NCBI GenBank assembly: GCA_903876735.1
Contig: CAIRAW010000059.1
Span: 1 to 64,000 of the forward strand
DNA length: 64,000 nt
Direction of reading: 5' to 3'
Origin: an uncultured beta proteobacterium
GTDB taxonomy: Bacteria; Pseudomonadota; Gammaproteobacteria; Burkholderiales; Burkholderiaceae_C
Shown here piece after piece: positions 17,572 to 29,187 of the stretch (the first letter of the stretch is position 1; each line of letters opens with the position of its first letter). Below the pieces are notes generated by a model. It was not told the origin of the DNA. It was given only the letters and a program-made list of their open reading frames with translations, and ran no database searches. A program made the position numbers and the translations under genes.

Positions 17572-19091
17572 CCTTGAACGCTCCGCCAACGGGCATCGAT
17601 ACCCTGCGCGGAGAATTGCAAGCGCTGAGCCACCGAACAGCCGCCCTCGCCGTAAACGAAGAACGCTGGGCGCTGGCCATTCTGGGCAACCAGGACGGCA
17701 TCTGGGACTGGAACTCACAAACCGGGCAAGTCTATTTCTCCGACCGCTGGAAGGCCATGCTGGGATACCAGGCGAGCGAGATCGGCGATCAGATCGATGA
17801 ATGGTTGTCGCGCGTCCACCCGGACGAACTCGATCAGGTGATGCAAGGGATTGAACGCCACCTGCGGGGCGAGGACGAACTGTATGAGAGCGAACACCGG
17901 CTGCGCCACAAGGATGGCCACTACCTCTGGATCCTGGCGCGCGGCCAGGCCCAATGGGATGCCGATGGCACGGTACTGCGCATTACCGGCTCCCATAACG
18001 ACGTCACGGAACGCCACCTGACGCAGGAAGCCCTGCATGACCAGACGGCAGAGCTCAACACCATCCTGAACCTGAGTCCGGACGGCTTTGTCTCCTTTGA
18101 CCCAAGCGGGCGCGTCAAGTACCTGAGCCCGGCCTTCACGCAGATGACGGGGCTCGAACTGGCGCAATTGCAGGGGCATGACGAAGCCGCTTTCTGGAGC
18201 GCGCTCGGCGGTCAGGAAAATGAGGCGGCGCAATCACCCGACAAGCCGCGCCGGCAACTCGAAATCAGCCATCCGGCACGCCGCGTGCTCGACGTCAAGC
18301 AGCGCTTCAGCCAGGCGGCTGCGGTATCGCAAATCCTGTGCTTTCGGGATGTGACGCACGAAACCGAGGTTGATCGCTTCAAGACCGAATTCCTCGCCAC
18401 CGCCGCGCACGAGTTGCGCACACCGCTGGCCAGCATTTACGGCTTTGCCGAGATTCTGCTGACACCGGGCTTTGATGAAGCGAGCCGCAACGAGTTTCTG
18501 GGCATTATCCTGGCGCAATCGAAGCAGATGTCGGTCTTGCTCAACGAGCTGCTGGACCTCGCCCGCATCGAGGCCCGCGGCGCCCAGGACATGGCGCCGA
18601 CGCGCATCTCGGCTGAAACCCTGGTGCAGCAGGTGCTGACCGGTCTGCAGTTGCCACCGCAACGCACCATGCCGGTCGTCACAGGGCCCGCCAGCGATTT
18701 GTTTCTGCGGGTCGATCCCGGCAAGGCGCAGCAGGCCATTTCCAACGTGCTGTCCAACGCCTACAAGTATTCACCGGACGGCGGCGCGGTGCAGATCCGG
18801 ATCGAAGCCGAGCGGGTAACGCAAGACCGGCCCATGGTCGGCATTTACATCAGCGACCAGGGCATCGGCATGCAGCCCGAGCAGTCGCGTCGCATTTTTG
18901 AGCGTTTTTACCGTGCCGACAAATCCGGCAGGATACCGGGCACCGGTCTGGGCATGAGCATCGTGAAGGAATTGGTCGAGTTGCACCAGGGCAGTGTCAA
19001 CGTGCACAGCGTGCCGGGACAGGGCACGGTGATCGGCCTGCTGCTGCCGGCCGACATCGATCCGCAGGCTGCCCCGGAGCGCGTCGTCTGA
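17568..19091 (+). CDS. PAS-domain sensor histidine kinase, soluble
   Basis: Encodes 507 residues with no membrane segment. A PAS/PAC domain covers about residues 45-160 (WDWNSQTGQVYFSDRWKAML). A second PAS lies around residues 165-270 ([12 protein letters not shown]). HisKA carries His281 in [14 protein letters not shown], followed by HATPase with N, G1 and G2 boxes ([22 protein letters not shown]). The core is strikingly similar to the next kinase, suggesting tandem duplication. Its stop overlaps the next start (TGATG). Confidence 0.92.
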   Translation: MTLNAPPTGIDTLRGELQALSHRTAALAVNEERWALAILGNQDGIWDWNSQTGQVYFSDRWKAMLGYQASEIGDQIDEWLSRVHPDELDQVMQGIERHLRGEDELYESEHRLRHKDGHYLWILARGQAQWDADGTVLRITGSHNDVTERHLTQEALHDQTAELNTILNLSPDGFVSFDPSGRVKYLSPAFTQMTGLELAQLQGHDEAAFWSALGGQENEAAQSPDKPRRQLEISHPARRVLDVKQRFSQAAAVSQILCFRDVTHETEVDRFKTEFLATAAHELRTPLASIYGFAEILLTPGFDEASRNEFLGIILAQSKQMSVLLNELLDLARIEARGAQDMAPTRISAETLVQQVLTGLQLPPQRTMPVVTGPASDLFLRVDPGKAQQAISNVLSNAYKYSPDGGAVQIRIEAERVTQDRPMVGIYISDQGIGMQPEQSRRIFERFYRADKSGRIPGTGLGMSIVKELVELHQGSVNVHSVPGQGTVIGLLLPADIDPQAAPERVV

Positions 19092-21160
19092 TGCCCGAAA
19101 ACAGCACATCCGACTCGGCCGTTGACGGCTCGACCTTTACCAGCCAGCGGCGCATCAGCTTGCTGATCTGGTTGGCCGCGGGCGTCCTGATCCTGCTGAC
19201 CTGGTGGCACGTTGCTGCGCTGGTGGCGCAGGGCCGCCAGCGCGAACTGAACTCGGCCGAGGAGGACCTGGGCAATCTGACGCGCCTGACCCAGGAGCAC
19301 GCCATCCGCACTTTTCGCAGCGCCGACCAGGTCATCCGTTTTGTCCAGTCGCGCTACCTGGAGATCGGCAAGCAGATTGACCTGCAAGGCATGAGCGCCA
19401 GCGGCGTGATTGACACCACCATCTTCAACCAGGTCGGCATCATCGACGCCAAAGGCCTCTACATCCTGTCCAACCTGCCCACCACGAACCCGATGGACCT
19501 GTCGGACCGCGAACACTTCAAGGTCCATGTGGCGTCCGACCAGGTTGGCCTGTTCGTGTCGCAGCCGGTGCTCGGGCGCGCCAGCGGCAAATGGTCGATC
19601 CAGATGACTCGGCGCATCACCCTGCCCAACGGCGACTTTGGGGGCGTCGTGGTGGTCTCGATCGACCCCGGCTATTTTTCCAGCTTCTATTCGGCCCTCA
19701 AACTCGGGTCAAACGGACTCGCGGCCCTGTACGGCCTGGACGGCGTGTCGCGCGTGCGCAAGGTCGGCGCCAAGGAGGGTTATGGCTACAACGCGCACGA
19801 TGCAGACATGCTCAAGCGCATCGGCAACGGACAACTGGCCGGCGCCTACACCCAGCCATCGGTGATCGACGGCGTCGAGCGGCTCTACTACTACCGCAAG
19901 GTGCCCGACTACAACCTGGTGGTGGTCGCCGGCTTCGAGATGCAGGAGATGCTGGCCAACCATCACCAGGCCCGCAACGCGCTGCTGCTGCAGGCCACCG
20001 TGATGACACTGCTGGTGCTGGCACTGGCCGGCGCCATCGCGCGCCATCTGCAGCGAATCCGCTCCGAAATGGCAGCCCGCCAGCGCGCCCAGTTGCAGGT
20101 TGAGGACCACACACAGCAGCTGAGCGCCATCTTCACCATGAGCCCGGACGGCTTTGTCTCGTTCGACCAGACGCGCCATGTCAAATATGTCAGCCCGGCC
20201 TTTGCCGACATGACCGCCCTCGGCGCGGAGCGGCTCGAAGGACTCAACGAGCAGGATTTTTCGAACTGGCTGGCCCGGCGCTGCACCACAGTAGCGCCCT
20301 TTACCGGAATCGCCGCCCTGCGCGCCAAGGTCATGGACGGGAAACCCGATACCAGGGAACTGATTCAAGTCAGCCGCGACGGCAAGCGCATGCTGCAGGT
20401 GGGCTTGCGCTGCAGCGAATCCAGCACGGTCTCGCAAATCCTGTATTTCAGGGATGTGACACCCGAGTTCGAAGTCGACCAGATGAAGAGCGAGTTTCTG
20501 GCCACGGCGGCGCATGAACTGCGCACACCAATGCAAAGCATTCTTGGTTTTTCCGAGGTTTTGCTGCACCAGGAGCTTGACGCCAGCGCCCGCCAGGAAC
20601 TGCTGACCATCATTTACCAGGAATCCGGACAGATCGCCAAGATTCTCGATGAGTTGCTCGACCTGGCCCGGATCGAGGCGCGCCGTGGCAAGGACTTCCG
20701 CTTTACCCGGGTCTGCCTGCAAGACCTGGCAAGCGAGCTGGTCCGCTCCTTCATGCCGCCGAGCGGACGCACAGCGCCGGAACTGCAGATGGACGAGGTG
20801 CCCCTTTACGTGATGGCCGATGCCGGCAAGCTGCGCCAGGCACTGCTCAACGTGCTCTCCAATGCCTACAAATACTCGCCCGCCGGTGGCGCAGTGGTCT
20901 TGCAGATCAAGTCCGGCGATGAAACAGGGCCTTCGCAGCGGGCATGGATTCATGTCACCGACCATGGCATCGGCATGACGCAGGAGCAGCGCGCGCGGGT
21001 CTGTGAGCGTTTTTACCGCGCCGACACCTCGGGCAAGATTCCGGGCACCGGGCTCGGCATGCGCATCGTCCAGGAAATCTGCGAGATGCACGGCGGCGAA
21101 CTGGCCATCAGCAGCAATCTGGGCCTGGGCACGCGTGTCAGCCTGTCTATCCCCTGCTGA
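19091..21160 (+). CDS. Membrane sensor histidine kinase with extracytoplasmic Cache-like domain and PAS
   Basis: Encodes 689 residues. TM1 is about residues 18-36 and TM2 about 297-318, enclosing a periplasmic domain of about 260 residues resembling dCache sensors ([29 protein letters not shown]). Then come PAS ([20 protein letters not shown]), HisKA with His475 in [14 protein letters not shown], and a HATPase domain ([22 protein letters not shown]). The region from PAS onward is paralogous to the upstream kinase. The ligand is unknown. Confidence 0.92.
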   Translation: MPENSTSDSAVDGSTFTSQRRISLLIWLAAGVLILLTWWHVAALVAQGRQRELNSAEEDLGNLTRLTQEHAIRTFRSADQVIRFVQSRYLEIGKQIDLQGMSASGVIDTTIFNQVGIIDAKGLYILSNLPTTNPMDLSDREHFKVHVASDQVGLFVSQPVLGRASGKWSIQMTRRITLPNGDFGGVVVVSIDPGYFSSFYSALKLGSNGLAALYGLDGVSRVRKVGAKEGYGYNAHDADMLKRIGNGQLAGAYTQPSVIDGVERLYYYRKVPDYNLVVVAGFEMQEMLANHHQARNALLLQATVMTLLVLALAGAIARHLQRIRSEMAARQRAQLQVEDHTQQLSAIFTMSPDGFVSFDQTRHVKYVSPAFADMTALGAERLEGLNEQDFSNWLARRCTTVAPFTGIAALRAKVMDGKPDTRELIQVSRDGKRMLQVGLRCSESSTVSQILYFRDVTPEFEVDQMKSEFLATAAHELRTPMQSILGFSEVLLHQELDASARQELLTIIYQESGQIAKILDELLDLARIEARRGKDFRFTRVCLQDLASELVRSFMPPSGRTAPELQMDEVPLYVMADAGKLRQALLNVLSNAYKYSPAGGAVVLQIKSGDETGPSQRAWIHVTDHGIGMTQEQRARVCERFYRADTSGKIPGTGLGMRIVQEICEMHGGELAISSNLGLGTRVSLSIPC

Positions 21161-21171
21161 GGAGGCGCTGC

Positions 21172-24100
21172 ATGACACCTGGCACGAATCATTTTCTGCG
21201 TTTCTTCGAGAAGCTCAAGATCAGCACCAAGCTGGCCTTGGGTCTGGGCATCATGCTGGTGCTGCTCATCACACTGGCGCTGCAGGCCATTTATGGCGAC
21301 CATCTGCAGGTCAAGGAAATTGACCGCATGTACGCGGTGGAGCTGACGGGTCTGTCGAACCTGACGCAGGCCAACACCCACTTGATGGAAGCCGGCCGCG
21401 CATTGCGGCAAATGATCCTGGCGCCCGACGCGCCCAGCCGTCAACTGGCGCGCGCCGAACTTGACCACGCCCGCGCGCGCCTGCGCTTCGCGATGGAAGC
21501 CAGTGACCTGGTGCTGACACGAGCGGATGACCGGCAACGCCTGCAAAGCATTCAGGCACTGCTGAAAGAGTACATGCACAACGTCGATCATGTGCTCGGG
21601 TTGCTCGATGGCGAGACGCGCTTCAAGAGCGACGAGGTCTCGCGCTTCCTGGTCAGTCCGGACAACGTGCGGGTATTTGAAACCACCGACCGCCTCATGG
21701 AATCGCTGGTGCAAACCCAGCAGGAAGCCGCCAAATTGGCGGCCCAGCGAGCGGCTGACTTTTCCAGCCAACTGACACGCTGGACCCTGCTCATTCTGCT
21801 GGCGGCACTGGTCTTGGGCCTGCTGGCTGCCCGTGTACTGGGCTCCGCCGTGCGCCTGCCACTGGAACGCCTGCGCCGCAGCATTGAAGACCTGGCAGCG
21901 GGCAAGCTCGACGAAGAGGTTCCGCACACCGACTTCAACAACGAAGTCGGCGCCATGGCGCGCTCGCTCAAGCTGCTGCAACAGGGCGCGCGTGCGGCAG
22001 AAACACAGCGCTGGGTCAAATCGCAATGCGTCACCATCGCCGCGCGCCTGCAAGCGATCCGCAATCCGGGCGAGTTTGCCAATACCCTGTTCCAACAACT
22101 GGGCGGACTGAGCGGGCTCAAATCAGGCGCGCTCTACGTTATGGATCCGGTTAGCGGCACCTACCGCTGCCAGGGCGTCGGCAAGCGCGGCCCGGCCCCT
22201 GCCGCGGCCCGGGACTTCGCCCCGGGCGAAGGTCTTCATGGCGAATGTGCGCGCGACGCCAAAGCGCTGGCCAGCCACGAAGGCCGTCTGCTGCCGGTGT
22301 GCGACACGGCTGGCAGCGTGCTGGCCGTGCTGGAGATCGACCACGCGGGCGCCTTCAGCGCGCGCCAGCAAATGCTGCTCGACGAACTGCTGCCCGTGAT
22401 CGCCATCAACCTGGAAATCATGGAGCACAACCAGGCTGCACACGATCTGCTGCTGCAGACACGACAACTGAGCGACGAATTGCGCAGCCAGAACGAAGAA
22501 ATCGACGCTGCCCGACTGAAGGCCGAAGACGCGACCAAAGCCAAAAGCGAGTTCCTGGCCAACATGAGCCACGAAATCCGCACCCCCATGAACGCCGTCA
22601 TCGGCCTGTCGTACCTGGCGCTCAAAAACGACCTGTTGCCAAGCACGCGTGATTACCTGGAGAAGATTCACGGCGCCGGCTCCTCTCTGCTGGGCATCAT
22701 CAACGACCTGCTTGACTTCTCCAAGATCGAGGCCGGCAAGCTCCATCTGGAGCAGGCGCCGTTCTGGCTCGACGATGTGATTGACTCCATGAGCAACCTG
22801 GTCGCCCACCAGGCGAGCAAGAAGACGCTGGAATTCCTGATCCGCGTGGCGCCCGGCGTGCCGCAGAGCCTGGTTGGCGACGCGGCACGGCTGCGTCAGA
22901 TCCTGACCAACCTGGTTGGCAACGCGATCAAGTTCACCGAGCACGGCCATGTCAAGGTCGCCATCAGTGCCGCGCCTTGTGCCGACCAGCAGATCGAATT
23001 GACGGTAAGGGTTGAGGACACCGGCATCGGCATGAGCGCAGCCCAGTGCAGCCGCCTGTTCCAGCCTTTTACCCAGGCCGACAGTTCGACCACACGGCGC
23101 TACGGCGGCACCGGGCTGGGACTGGCGATTTGCAAGCGCTTTGTTGAAATGATGGATGGACGCATCAGCGTTGAATCGAGCCTGGGCCACGGCAGCACCT
23201 TCACTTTTTCAGCCCGCTTTGGCAGTTCCACGCAGCAACGCCACTTGGGCGAACAGTCGGCCGTGCTGAGCAAGCTGCGCGTGCTGGTAGTCGATGACAA
23301 CGCGGATGCGCGCCAGAGCCTGACCGAACAACTGCAGGCGCTGGGCCTGCGCGCCGACCCGGCAGTCGATGCCCGGCAAGGCCTGGCGGCCGTCCAGGGC
23401 GCCGACGCCAGCGATCCGTATGACCTGGTTCTGATGGACTGGTGCATGCCGGAGATGGATGGCATCGAGGCGACCCGTCTGATCCGCCAGGAAATGGCGC
23501 TGGCGCATCCGCCGCGGGTGCTGATGGTCACTGCTTTTGGCGCAGACGAAGTGCACGAGGCCGGCTCGCGCGCCGGCGCCAGCGCCTTTCTCGACAAACC
23601 GGTCAGTCCATCGCGCTTGTGGAATACATTGACCGAGACACTGGGTGCGACGGTGCGACCCGCGCTTCTAACCAGGGCCGCACAATCGAACTACCATGAG
23701 CGCCTGGCCGGCATGTGCGTGCTGCTGGTCGAGGACAACGAAATCAACCAGCAGATCGCCATGGAATTGATGGCGGCGATGGGCGTTTCGGTAGCGCTGG
23801 CCAGTGACGGCCAGCAGGCCCTGGACCTGCTGCAGGCGGCGCCAGAGCCACTGCCCTGGTCGCTCGTCCTGATGGACCTGCAGATGCCAGTGATGGACGG
23901 CATTCAGGCGACGCGGGCGCTGCGGGGTCTGGTCCGCTTCAAGGAACTGCCCATTGTTGCGCTGACAGCCCACAGTTCGCCGCAGGAAATCGCACGCTGC
24001 CTGGACGCGGGCATGAACCAGCACCTGAACAAGCCCATCGATCCCGATGCCCTGTACCGCTGCCTGGCGCAATGGGGCAAAGCTGGCGCGAGCGATGCGG

Positions 24101-24699
24101 TCTGGCGCATCGGCGGCATCGACGTGGCGCAGGGCTTGCGCCAGTGCGCTGGCAACCGCAAGCTCTACACCAGCCTGCTGCGGAAGTTTCTGCTCAACAT
24201 GACGACAACGCCGGAGCAGATGCGTGACGCGCTGGGTCGCGGCGACCTGTCGCTGGCGCAACGCCTGGCGCACAGCCTCAAGGGTGTTGCCGCCAATCTG
24301 GGCGCCACGCGCTGCGCCGGACTTGGCGCAGAACTGGAAAACAGCATCAGCCAGGGCGCGCCGCTAACCGAACTCGACGCCCTGCTGGCTGCGCTGCAAC
24401 AGCATCTGGCCGAATTGGGCGCCAACATTGAGCAGACCCTCCCGGCGGCGGTGCCAGACCCCGCACCACCAACGCTGGATCCGACACAATTGCACGGTGT
24501 CTGCCGCAACCTGTCTGAACTGCTGCTCTCCAGCGATGTCCAGGCCGGCTCTTTGCTGGAAAGCCATACCGACTTGCTGGCCACCGGCCTGGGTAGCGGA
24601 TTTGCCTTGCTGCGCCAGCAAGTGCAGGACTTTGACTACGCATCCGCCCTGGCCACACTCAGAACAGTGGCCAGCGCAGCAAAGATTGACGTGAATTAG
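21172..24699 (+). CDS. Hybrid histidine kinase: TM-HAMP-GAF-HisKA-HATPase-REC-REC-HPt
   Basis: Encodes 1175 residues, BarA-like in layout. Two TM helices (about residues 19-38 and 202-222) flank a helical periplasmic domain, followed by HAMP and a GAF-like domain (about 280-425). HisKA has His467 in [15 protein letters not shown], then a full HATPase. Receiver 1 has Asp756 ([11 protein letters not shown]), receiver 2 has Asp902 ([11 protein letters not shown]) and the HPt has His1034 ([13 protein letters not shown]). All phosphotransfer residues are present, so a complete His-Asp-His relay is possible within one protein. A GGAGG ribosome site precedes the ATG. Confidence 0.95.
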   Translation: MTPGTNHFLRFFEKLKISTKLALGLGIMLVLLITLALQAIYGDHLQVKEIDRMYAVELTGLSNLTQANTHLMEAGRALRQMILAPDAPSRQLARAELDHARARLRFAMEASDLVLTRADDRQRLQSIQALLKEYMHNVDHVLGLLDGETRFKSDEVSRFLVSPDNVRVFETTDRLMESLVQTQQEAAKLAAQRAADFSSQLTRWTLLILLAALVLGLLAARVLGSAVRLPLERLRRSIEDLAAGKLDEEVPHTDFNNEVGAMARSLKLLQQGARAAETQRWVKSQCVTIAARLQAIRNPGEFANTLFQQLGGLSGLKSGALYVMDPVSGTYRCQGVGKRGPAPAAARDFAPGEGLHGECARDAKALASHEGRLLPVCDTAGSVLAVLEIDHAGAFSARQQMLLDELLPVIAINLEIMEHNQAAHDLLLQTRQLSDELRSQNEEIDAARLKAEDATKAKSEFLANMSHEIRTPMNAVIGLSYLALKNDLLPSTRDYLEKIHGAGSSLLGIINDLLDFSKIEAGKLHLEQAPFWLDDVIDSMSNLVAHQASKKTLEFLIRVAPGVPQSLVGDAARLRQILTNLVGNAIKFTEHGHVKVAISAAPCADQQIELTVRVEDTGIGMSAAQCSRLFQPFTQADSSTTRRYGGTGLGLAICKRFVEMMDGRISVESSLGHGSTFTFSARFGSSTQQRHLGEQSAVLSKLRVLVVDDNADARQSLTEQLQALGLRADPAVDARQGLAAVQGADASDPYDLVLMDWCMPEMDGIEATRLIRQEMALAHPPRVLMVTAFGADEVHEAGSRAGASAFLDKPVSPSRLWNTLTETLGATVRPALLTRAAQSNYHERLAGMCVLLVEDNEINQQIAMELMAAMGVSVALASDGQQALDLLQAAPEPLPWSLVLMDLQMPVMDGIQATRALRGLVRFKELPIVALTAHSSPQEIARCLDAGMNQHLNKPIDPDALYRCLAQWGKAGASDAVWRIGGIDVAQGLRQCAGNRKLYTSLLRKFLLNMTTTPEQMRDALGRGDLSLAQRLAHSLKGVAANLGATRCAGLGAELENSISQGAPLTELDALLAALQQHLAELGANIEQTLPAAVPDPAPPTLDPTQLHGVCRNLSELLLSSDVQAGSLLESHTDLLATGLGSGFALLRQQVQDFDYASALATLRTVASAAKIDVN

Positions 24700-24701
24700 C
24701 C

Positions 24702-25841
24702 ATGGACTTATTTTTAGCCATCAAGCCAACCCTCCTGATCGTGGATGACACGCCGGCCAACCTGACGCTGCTGGCGGGCCTGCTGCAACCGACCTACACG
24801 GTCAAAGCGGCGACCCGTGGCGACAAGGCGCTGCAAATCGTCAGCGAGCATGCGCCAAACCTGATCCTGCTCGATATCGAAATGCCCGACCTGAGCGGTT
24901 ACGAGGTCTGTCGCCGCCTCAAGGCCGACCCGAAAACGCAGGCGATTCCGGTCATTTTCCTGACCAGCAAAACCGATGCCCAAAGCGAAGAACTCGGACT
25001 GGCGACGGGCGCGGTCGACTACATCACACGCCCGATCAGCCCAGCCATCCTGCTGTCACGGGTCAAGGCGCACCTGGCCGACGCCGCCAGCGCCGCCAGC
25101 CTGCGCATTGCCAACCAGTACCTCGAGGTGGCAGTGGCCGCGCGCACCAACGAACTCACCAACTTGCAGGAAATGACCGTGCTGGCCCTGGCTTCGCTGG
25201 CAGAAACCCGCGACACCGAAACCGGCAACCACCTGCGGCGCACCCAGCATTACATCCGGGCCCTGGGCGAGCAACTGCGCAAGAACCCCCGATTTGCCGA
25301 TTACCTTGATGCGGACATGATTCGGCTGCTGTTCAAGTGCGCCCCGCTGCACGACATCGGCAAGGTCGGCATACCCGACCGTATTCTGCTCAAGAACGGG
25401 AGCTATATGCCGCAGGAGTTCGAGATCATGAAGACGCACCCGACGCTCGGGCGCGACGCCATCGTACGGGCCCAGGAACTCAGTGGCCAGCGCATGGCAT
25501 TCTTCGAGACAGCCAAGGAAATCGTTTATTCGCACCATGAAAAATGGGATGGCTCGGGTTATCCGCAAGGCCTGGCGGGCGAGGCGATTCCGATTTCGGC
25601 ACGCCTGATGGCGCTCGCCGACGTCTACGACGCCCTCATCAGCCACCGCATTTACAAAAGCGGCATGGACCACCAGCGGGCCGTGCAGATCATCAGCGAG
25701 GGTCGCGGGACGCATTTCGATCCGGACGTGGTGGACGCCTTCCTGGCGCTGGGCCCGCAGTTTGAGGCCATCTCCAAGCGCTTCGCCGACAGCGAAAAGG
25801 ACATCGCGCAAAAAACCGAGTACCTGGCCTACGTGCTTTAG
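24702..25841 (+). CDS. Response regulator with HD-GYP c-di-GMP phosphodiesterase output
   Basis: Encodes 379 residues. The N-terminal receiver (LLIVDDTPANLTLLAGLL) has its phosphoacceptor in ILLDIEMPDLSG. The C-terminal HD-GYP domain has HDIGKVGIPD (His217) and HHEKWDGSGYP (His278-His279), both complete, so hydrolysis of cyclic di-GMP is expected. It follows the hybrid kinase by two bases and is the only enzymatic output in the cluster, making it the likely end point of the relay. Confidence 0.94.
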   Translation: MDLFLAIKPTLLIVDDTPANLTLLAGLLQPTYTVKAATRGDKALQIVSEHAPNLILLDIEMPDLSGYEVCRRLKADPKTQAIPVIFLTSKTDAQSEELGLATGAVDYITRPISPAILLSRVKAHLADAASAASLRIANQYLEVAVAARTNELTNLQEMTVLALASLAETRDTETGNHLRRTQHYIRALGEQLRKNPRFADYLDADMIRLLFKCAPLHDIGKVGIPDRILLKNGSYMPQEFEIMKTHPTLGRDAIVRAQELSGQRMAFFETAKEIVYSHHEKWDGSGYPQGLAGEAIPISARLMALADVYDALISHRIYKSGMDHQRAVQIISEGRGTHFDPDVVDAFLALGPQFEAISKRFADSEKDIAQKTEYLAYVL

Positions 25842-25880
25842 GCCGGGCGCCGGCGGCTGCGCCCACAATATCAGCTTGCC

Positions 25881-25894
25881 TTGACAAGCAACAA
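25881..25894 (+). promoter_or_regulatory. Degenerate FNR-type site upstream of ammBA
   Basis: TTGACAAGCAACAA fits TTGA(T/C)-N4-NNCAA. It sits 50 bases upstream of the ammBA start, in the only 102-base gap between the signalling cluster and the next operon. A weak -10-like TAGGCT is about 32 bases downstream. The match is imperfect and is supported mainly by similar sites before the neighbouring stress genes. Confidence 0.3.
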
Positions 25895-25943
25895 ATCCCT
25901 GCGCTCTTCTGCGCACTAGGCTTGGCGGCAAATGGAGTTTGCC

Positions 25944-27319
25944 ATGCACCCAGTTCGTCCCGCTGCCGTCGCCGGCAGTTTTTACCCCGGCTCGCCATCG
26001 GCCCTGTCGGGTAACGTACGCGCCCTGCTGGCCAAGGCGGGGCCGGGCAGCGCCAGCAGCGTCTTGCCCAAAGCCATCATCGTGCCCCACGCCGGCTACA
26101 TCTACTCCGGCGCCACCGCTGCGCTGGCCTACGCGCGCCTGGCTGGCGCACGCAAACAGATACGGCGCGTGGTGCTGCTGGGTCCGGTGCATCGGGTGCC
26201 GGTGCGCGGCCTGGCGCTGCCCGGTACAGCTGCCTTTGTAACGCCGCTGGGCGAAATCGAGATTGATCAGGCTGCAGTTGCCGCACTCGCGGACTTGCCC
26301 CAGGTGCTGGTCAGCGCAGAAGCCCATGCGCGCGAGCATTCGCTGGAAGTGCAACTGCCCTTCCTGCAATCGGTGCTTGATGATTTCAAACTGCTGCCGC
26401 TGGCGGTTGGCAATGCGACACCAGCGCAAGTGGCGCAGGTACTTGAGCGTCTCTGGGGTGGGGCGGAGACACTGATCGTGATCAGCACCGATCTGTCGCA
26501 CTTTCTGCCTTACGCGGCGGCGCAGGCGATGGACCGTGAGACAACGCAGCGCATCATGAAGCTCGACAGCATGCTGAGCCATGAGCAGGCCTGCGGCGGC
26601 ACACCGGTCAACGGCCTGCTGCTGGCGGCCCGACAACACGGGCTGCAAGCCGAACTGCTGGGCCTGTGCAACTCGGGAGACACGGCCGGGGACAAGAGCC
26701 GCGTCGTTGGCTACGCTGCTTTTGCCTTGACGCAGGCGCCAGCGCCTGTCGCCAACGAGGACAGCGAGCGCGGCGCAACCCTGCTCTCGGTTGCGCGGGC
26801 TGCAATCGCCAGCGCGCTCGGACCAGACCGCGCTGCGGCGCCGGACGCGCCCTGGCTGCAGGAGAGCGGCGCCAGTTTCGTCACGCTGACGCAAAACGGC
26901 CAGTTGCGCGGCTGCATCGGCACGCTTGAGGCGCGCCGCTCACTGCGGACGGACGTGCAGGCCAACGCGGTCGGCGCCGCCCTGCGCGACCCGCGCTTCA
27001 CGCCGCTGACGCTGGCGGAGTTGCCACAAACCGAAGTAGAGGTTTCGCTGCTGTCGCCGCTGCAGCCGCTGCAATTCGAGAACCAGGCACAGGCCCTGGT
27101 GCAATTGCGCCCCGGCATCGACGGCATCCTGTTCGAATACCAGCAGTACCGCAGCACCTTTTTACCGCAGGTCTGGGAACAACTGCCAGACCCGGTGCAG
27201 TTCATGGCCCAGCTCAAACGCAAAGCCGGTTTGCGGGCGGATTTCTGGGCTGATGGCGTGCGCCTGCAGCGCTACACGGTTCGCAAGTGGAAGGATAGTG
27301 ATTTCAAAAAGGCAGGCCC

Positions 27320-27323
<4 letters not shown>
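25944..27323 (+). CDS. AmmeMemoRadiSam system proteins B and A fused (Memo-AMMECR1)
   Basis: Encodes 459 residues from the ATG at 25944, which has GGAG seven bases upstream. Residues about 1-265 form a Memo/DUF52 domain related to extradiol dioxygenases (HAGYIYSGATAALAYA, HSLEVQLPFLQ, STDLSHFLPY). Residues about 280-455 form an AMMECR1 domain (CIGTLEARRSL, ALRDPRFTPLT). Memo, AMMECR1 and a radical SAM protein co-occur widely, and their joint substrate is unknown. Fusion of the first two in one chain supports a physical complex. It overlaps the radical SAM gene by four bases. Confidence 0.93.
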
Positions 27324-28396
<1,073 letters not shown>

Positions 28397-28399
<3 letters not shown>

Positions 28400-28415
28400 G
28401 CGCCCGCGGCGCTCA
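28397..28415. terminator. Bidirectional hairpin built from two convergent stop codons
   Basis: TGAGCGCC (28397-28404), CGC loop, GGCGCTCA (28408-28415) form a perfect eight-pair stem. Its first three bases are the stop of the radical SAM gene, and its last three are, on the other strand, the stop of the phosphoribosyltransferase gene. There is no T-run, so it may stabilise 3' ends or block antisense readthrough rather than act as an intrinsic terminator. Confidence 0.5.
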
Positions 28416-29036
28416 CGAGTTCCGGAGCAGTTCGATCACCTCAGCGTCATCGACCTGATCGAAGTGACGGTAGAACTGGCCCACGGCCTGAAAGAACTCG
28501 GGCATTTCCAGGCACACCACCTCGTCGGCCAGCGCCGACACCCTGGCCACGGTGTCGGGCGGCGCCACCGGCACGGCGCAGATCAGTCTGGCCGGTCGGC
28601 TCGCGCGCAAACCGTGCAGCGCCGCAATCATGGTCGCACCCGTGGCCAGGCCGTCGTCAACCACGATCACAATGCGCCCGGCCGGCTCCAGCGGTGCGCG
28701 GATCGGCGTGTACTGGGCGCGGCGCTGGCGGATGGTCTGCAGTTGCAGATGCTTTTCACGCTCGATGTAGACGGCGTCGGCGCCACAGGCCCAGGCGTCA
28801 TCGGCCACATAGGTCCAGCCGCTTTCATTGACCGAACCGATTGCCAGTTCCGGCTGATGTGGCGCGCGCAACTTGCGCACCAGCACGACGTCGAACTCAC
28901 CCTGTAGCCGCTGTGCAATGAGGCGCGCCATCGACACGGCGCCGCGTGGTATCGCCAGCACCAGCGGCTTGCTTCCCTGGTAAGCCAGAAGCCGCTCAGC
29001 CAGACGGCGCGCGGCATCGTCGCGGTTAAAAAACAT
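28413..29036 (-). CDS. Phosphoribosyltransferase-family protein
   Basis: Encodes 207 residues from the ATG at 29036, beginning MFFNRDDAARRLAERLLAY; an upstream in-frame extension lacks homology and was rejected. The type I PRTase PRPP loop is VVDDGLATGATM. The class is the stand-alone predicted phosphoribosyltransferase often found with stress genes, with the typical IPRGAVSMA and VRKLRAPHQPELAIG stretches. Its base substrate is unknown. AAGGGGAGGG precedes the start. It is divergent from the BON gene across a shared control region. Confidence 0.88.
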   Translation of the reverse strand: MFFNRDDAARRLAERLLAYQGSKPLVLAIPRGAVSMARLIAQRLQGEFDVVLVRKLRAPHQPELAIGSVNESGWTYVADDAWACGADAVYIEREKHLQLQTIRQRRAQYTPIRAPLEPAGRIVIVVDDGLATGATMIAALHGLRASRPARLICAVPVAPPDTVARVSALADEVVCLEMPEFFQAVGQFYRHFDQVDDAEVIELLRNS

Positions 29037-29102
29037 GGTTGGATACCCTCCCCTTGCGTGCAGCATCGGGCATTGAGTTTGCGCGCGCGAGCCGCTGGTA
29101 AG

Positions 29103-29143
29103 TTGATTTATCGCAACATGAACCCGTTGCCGGCGACTATTCT
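29103..29143 (+). promoter_or_regulatory. Candidate class II FNR/ANR promoter of the BON-CBS genes
   Basis: TTGATTTATCGCAA (29103-29116) matches the FNR box in the first half and partly in the second. A -10-like TATTCT (29138-29143) is centred 31 bases downstream, matching class II geometry and giving a predicted start near 29150, about 38 bases before the BON ATG. The same site could also act on the divergent phosphoribosyltransferase gene. Confidence 0.42.
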
Positions 29144-29147
29144 GAAC

Positions 29148-29172
29148 GGACAAGAAGTATGTCTTGTTGTCC
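29148..29172. repeat. Inverted repeat in the BON gene leader
   Basis: GGACAA (29148-29153) and TTGTCC (29167-29172) are perfect inverted arms around 13 bases. A nested ACAAGA/TCTTGT pair (29150-29155 and 29162-29167) offers an alternative fold. The element lies at the predicted transcript start, so it could be an operator or a 5' hairpin protecting the mRNA. Confidence 0.35.
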
Positions 29173-29187
29173 ATTTAGGGAGCCAAC

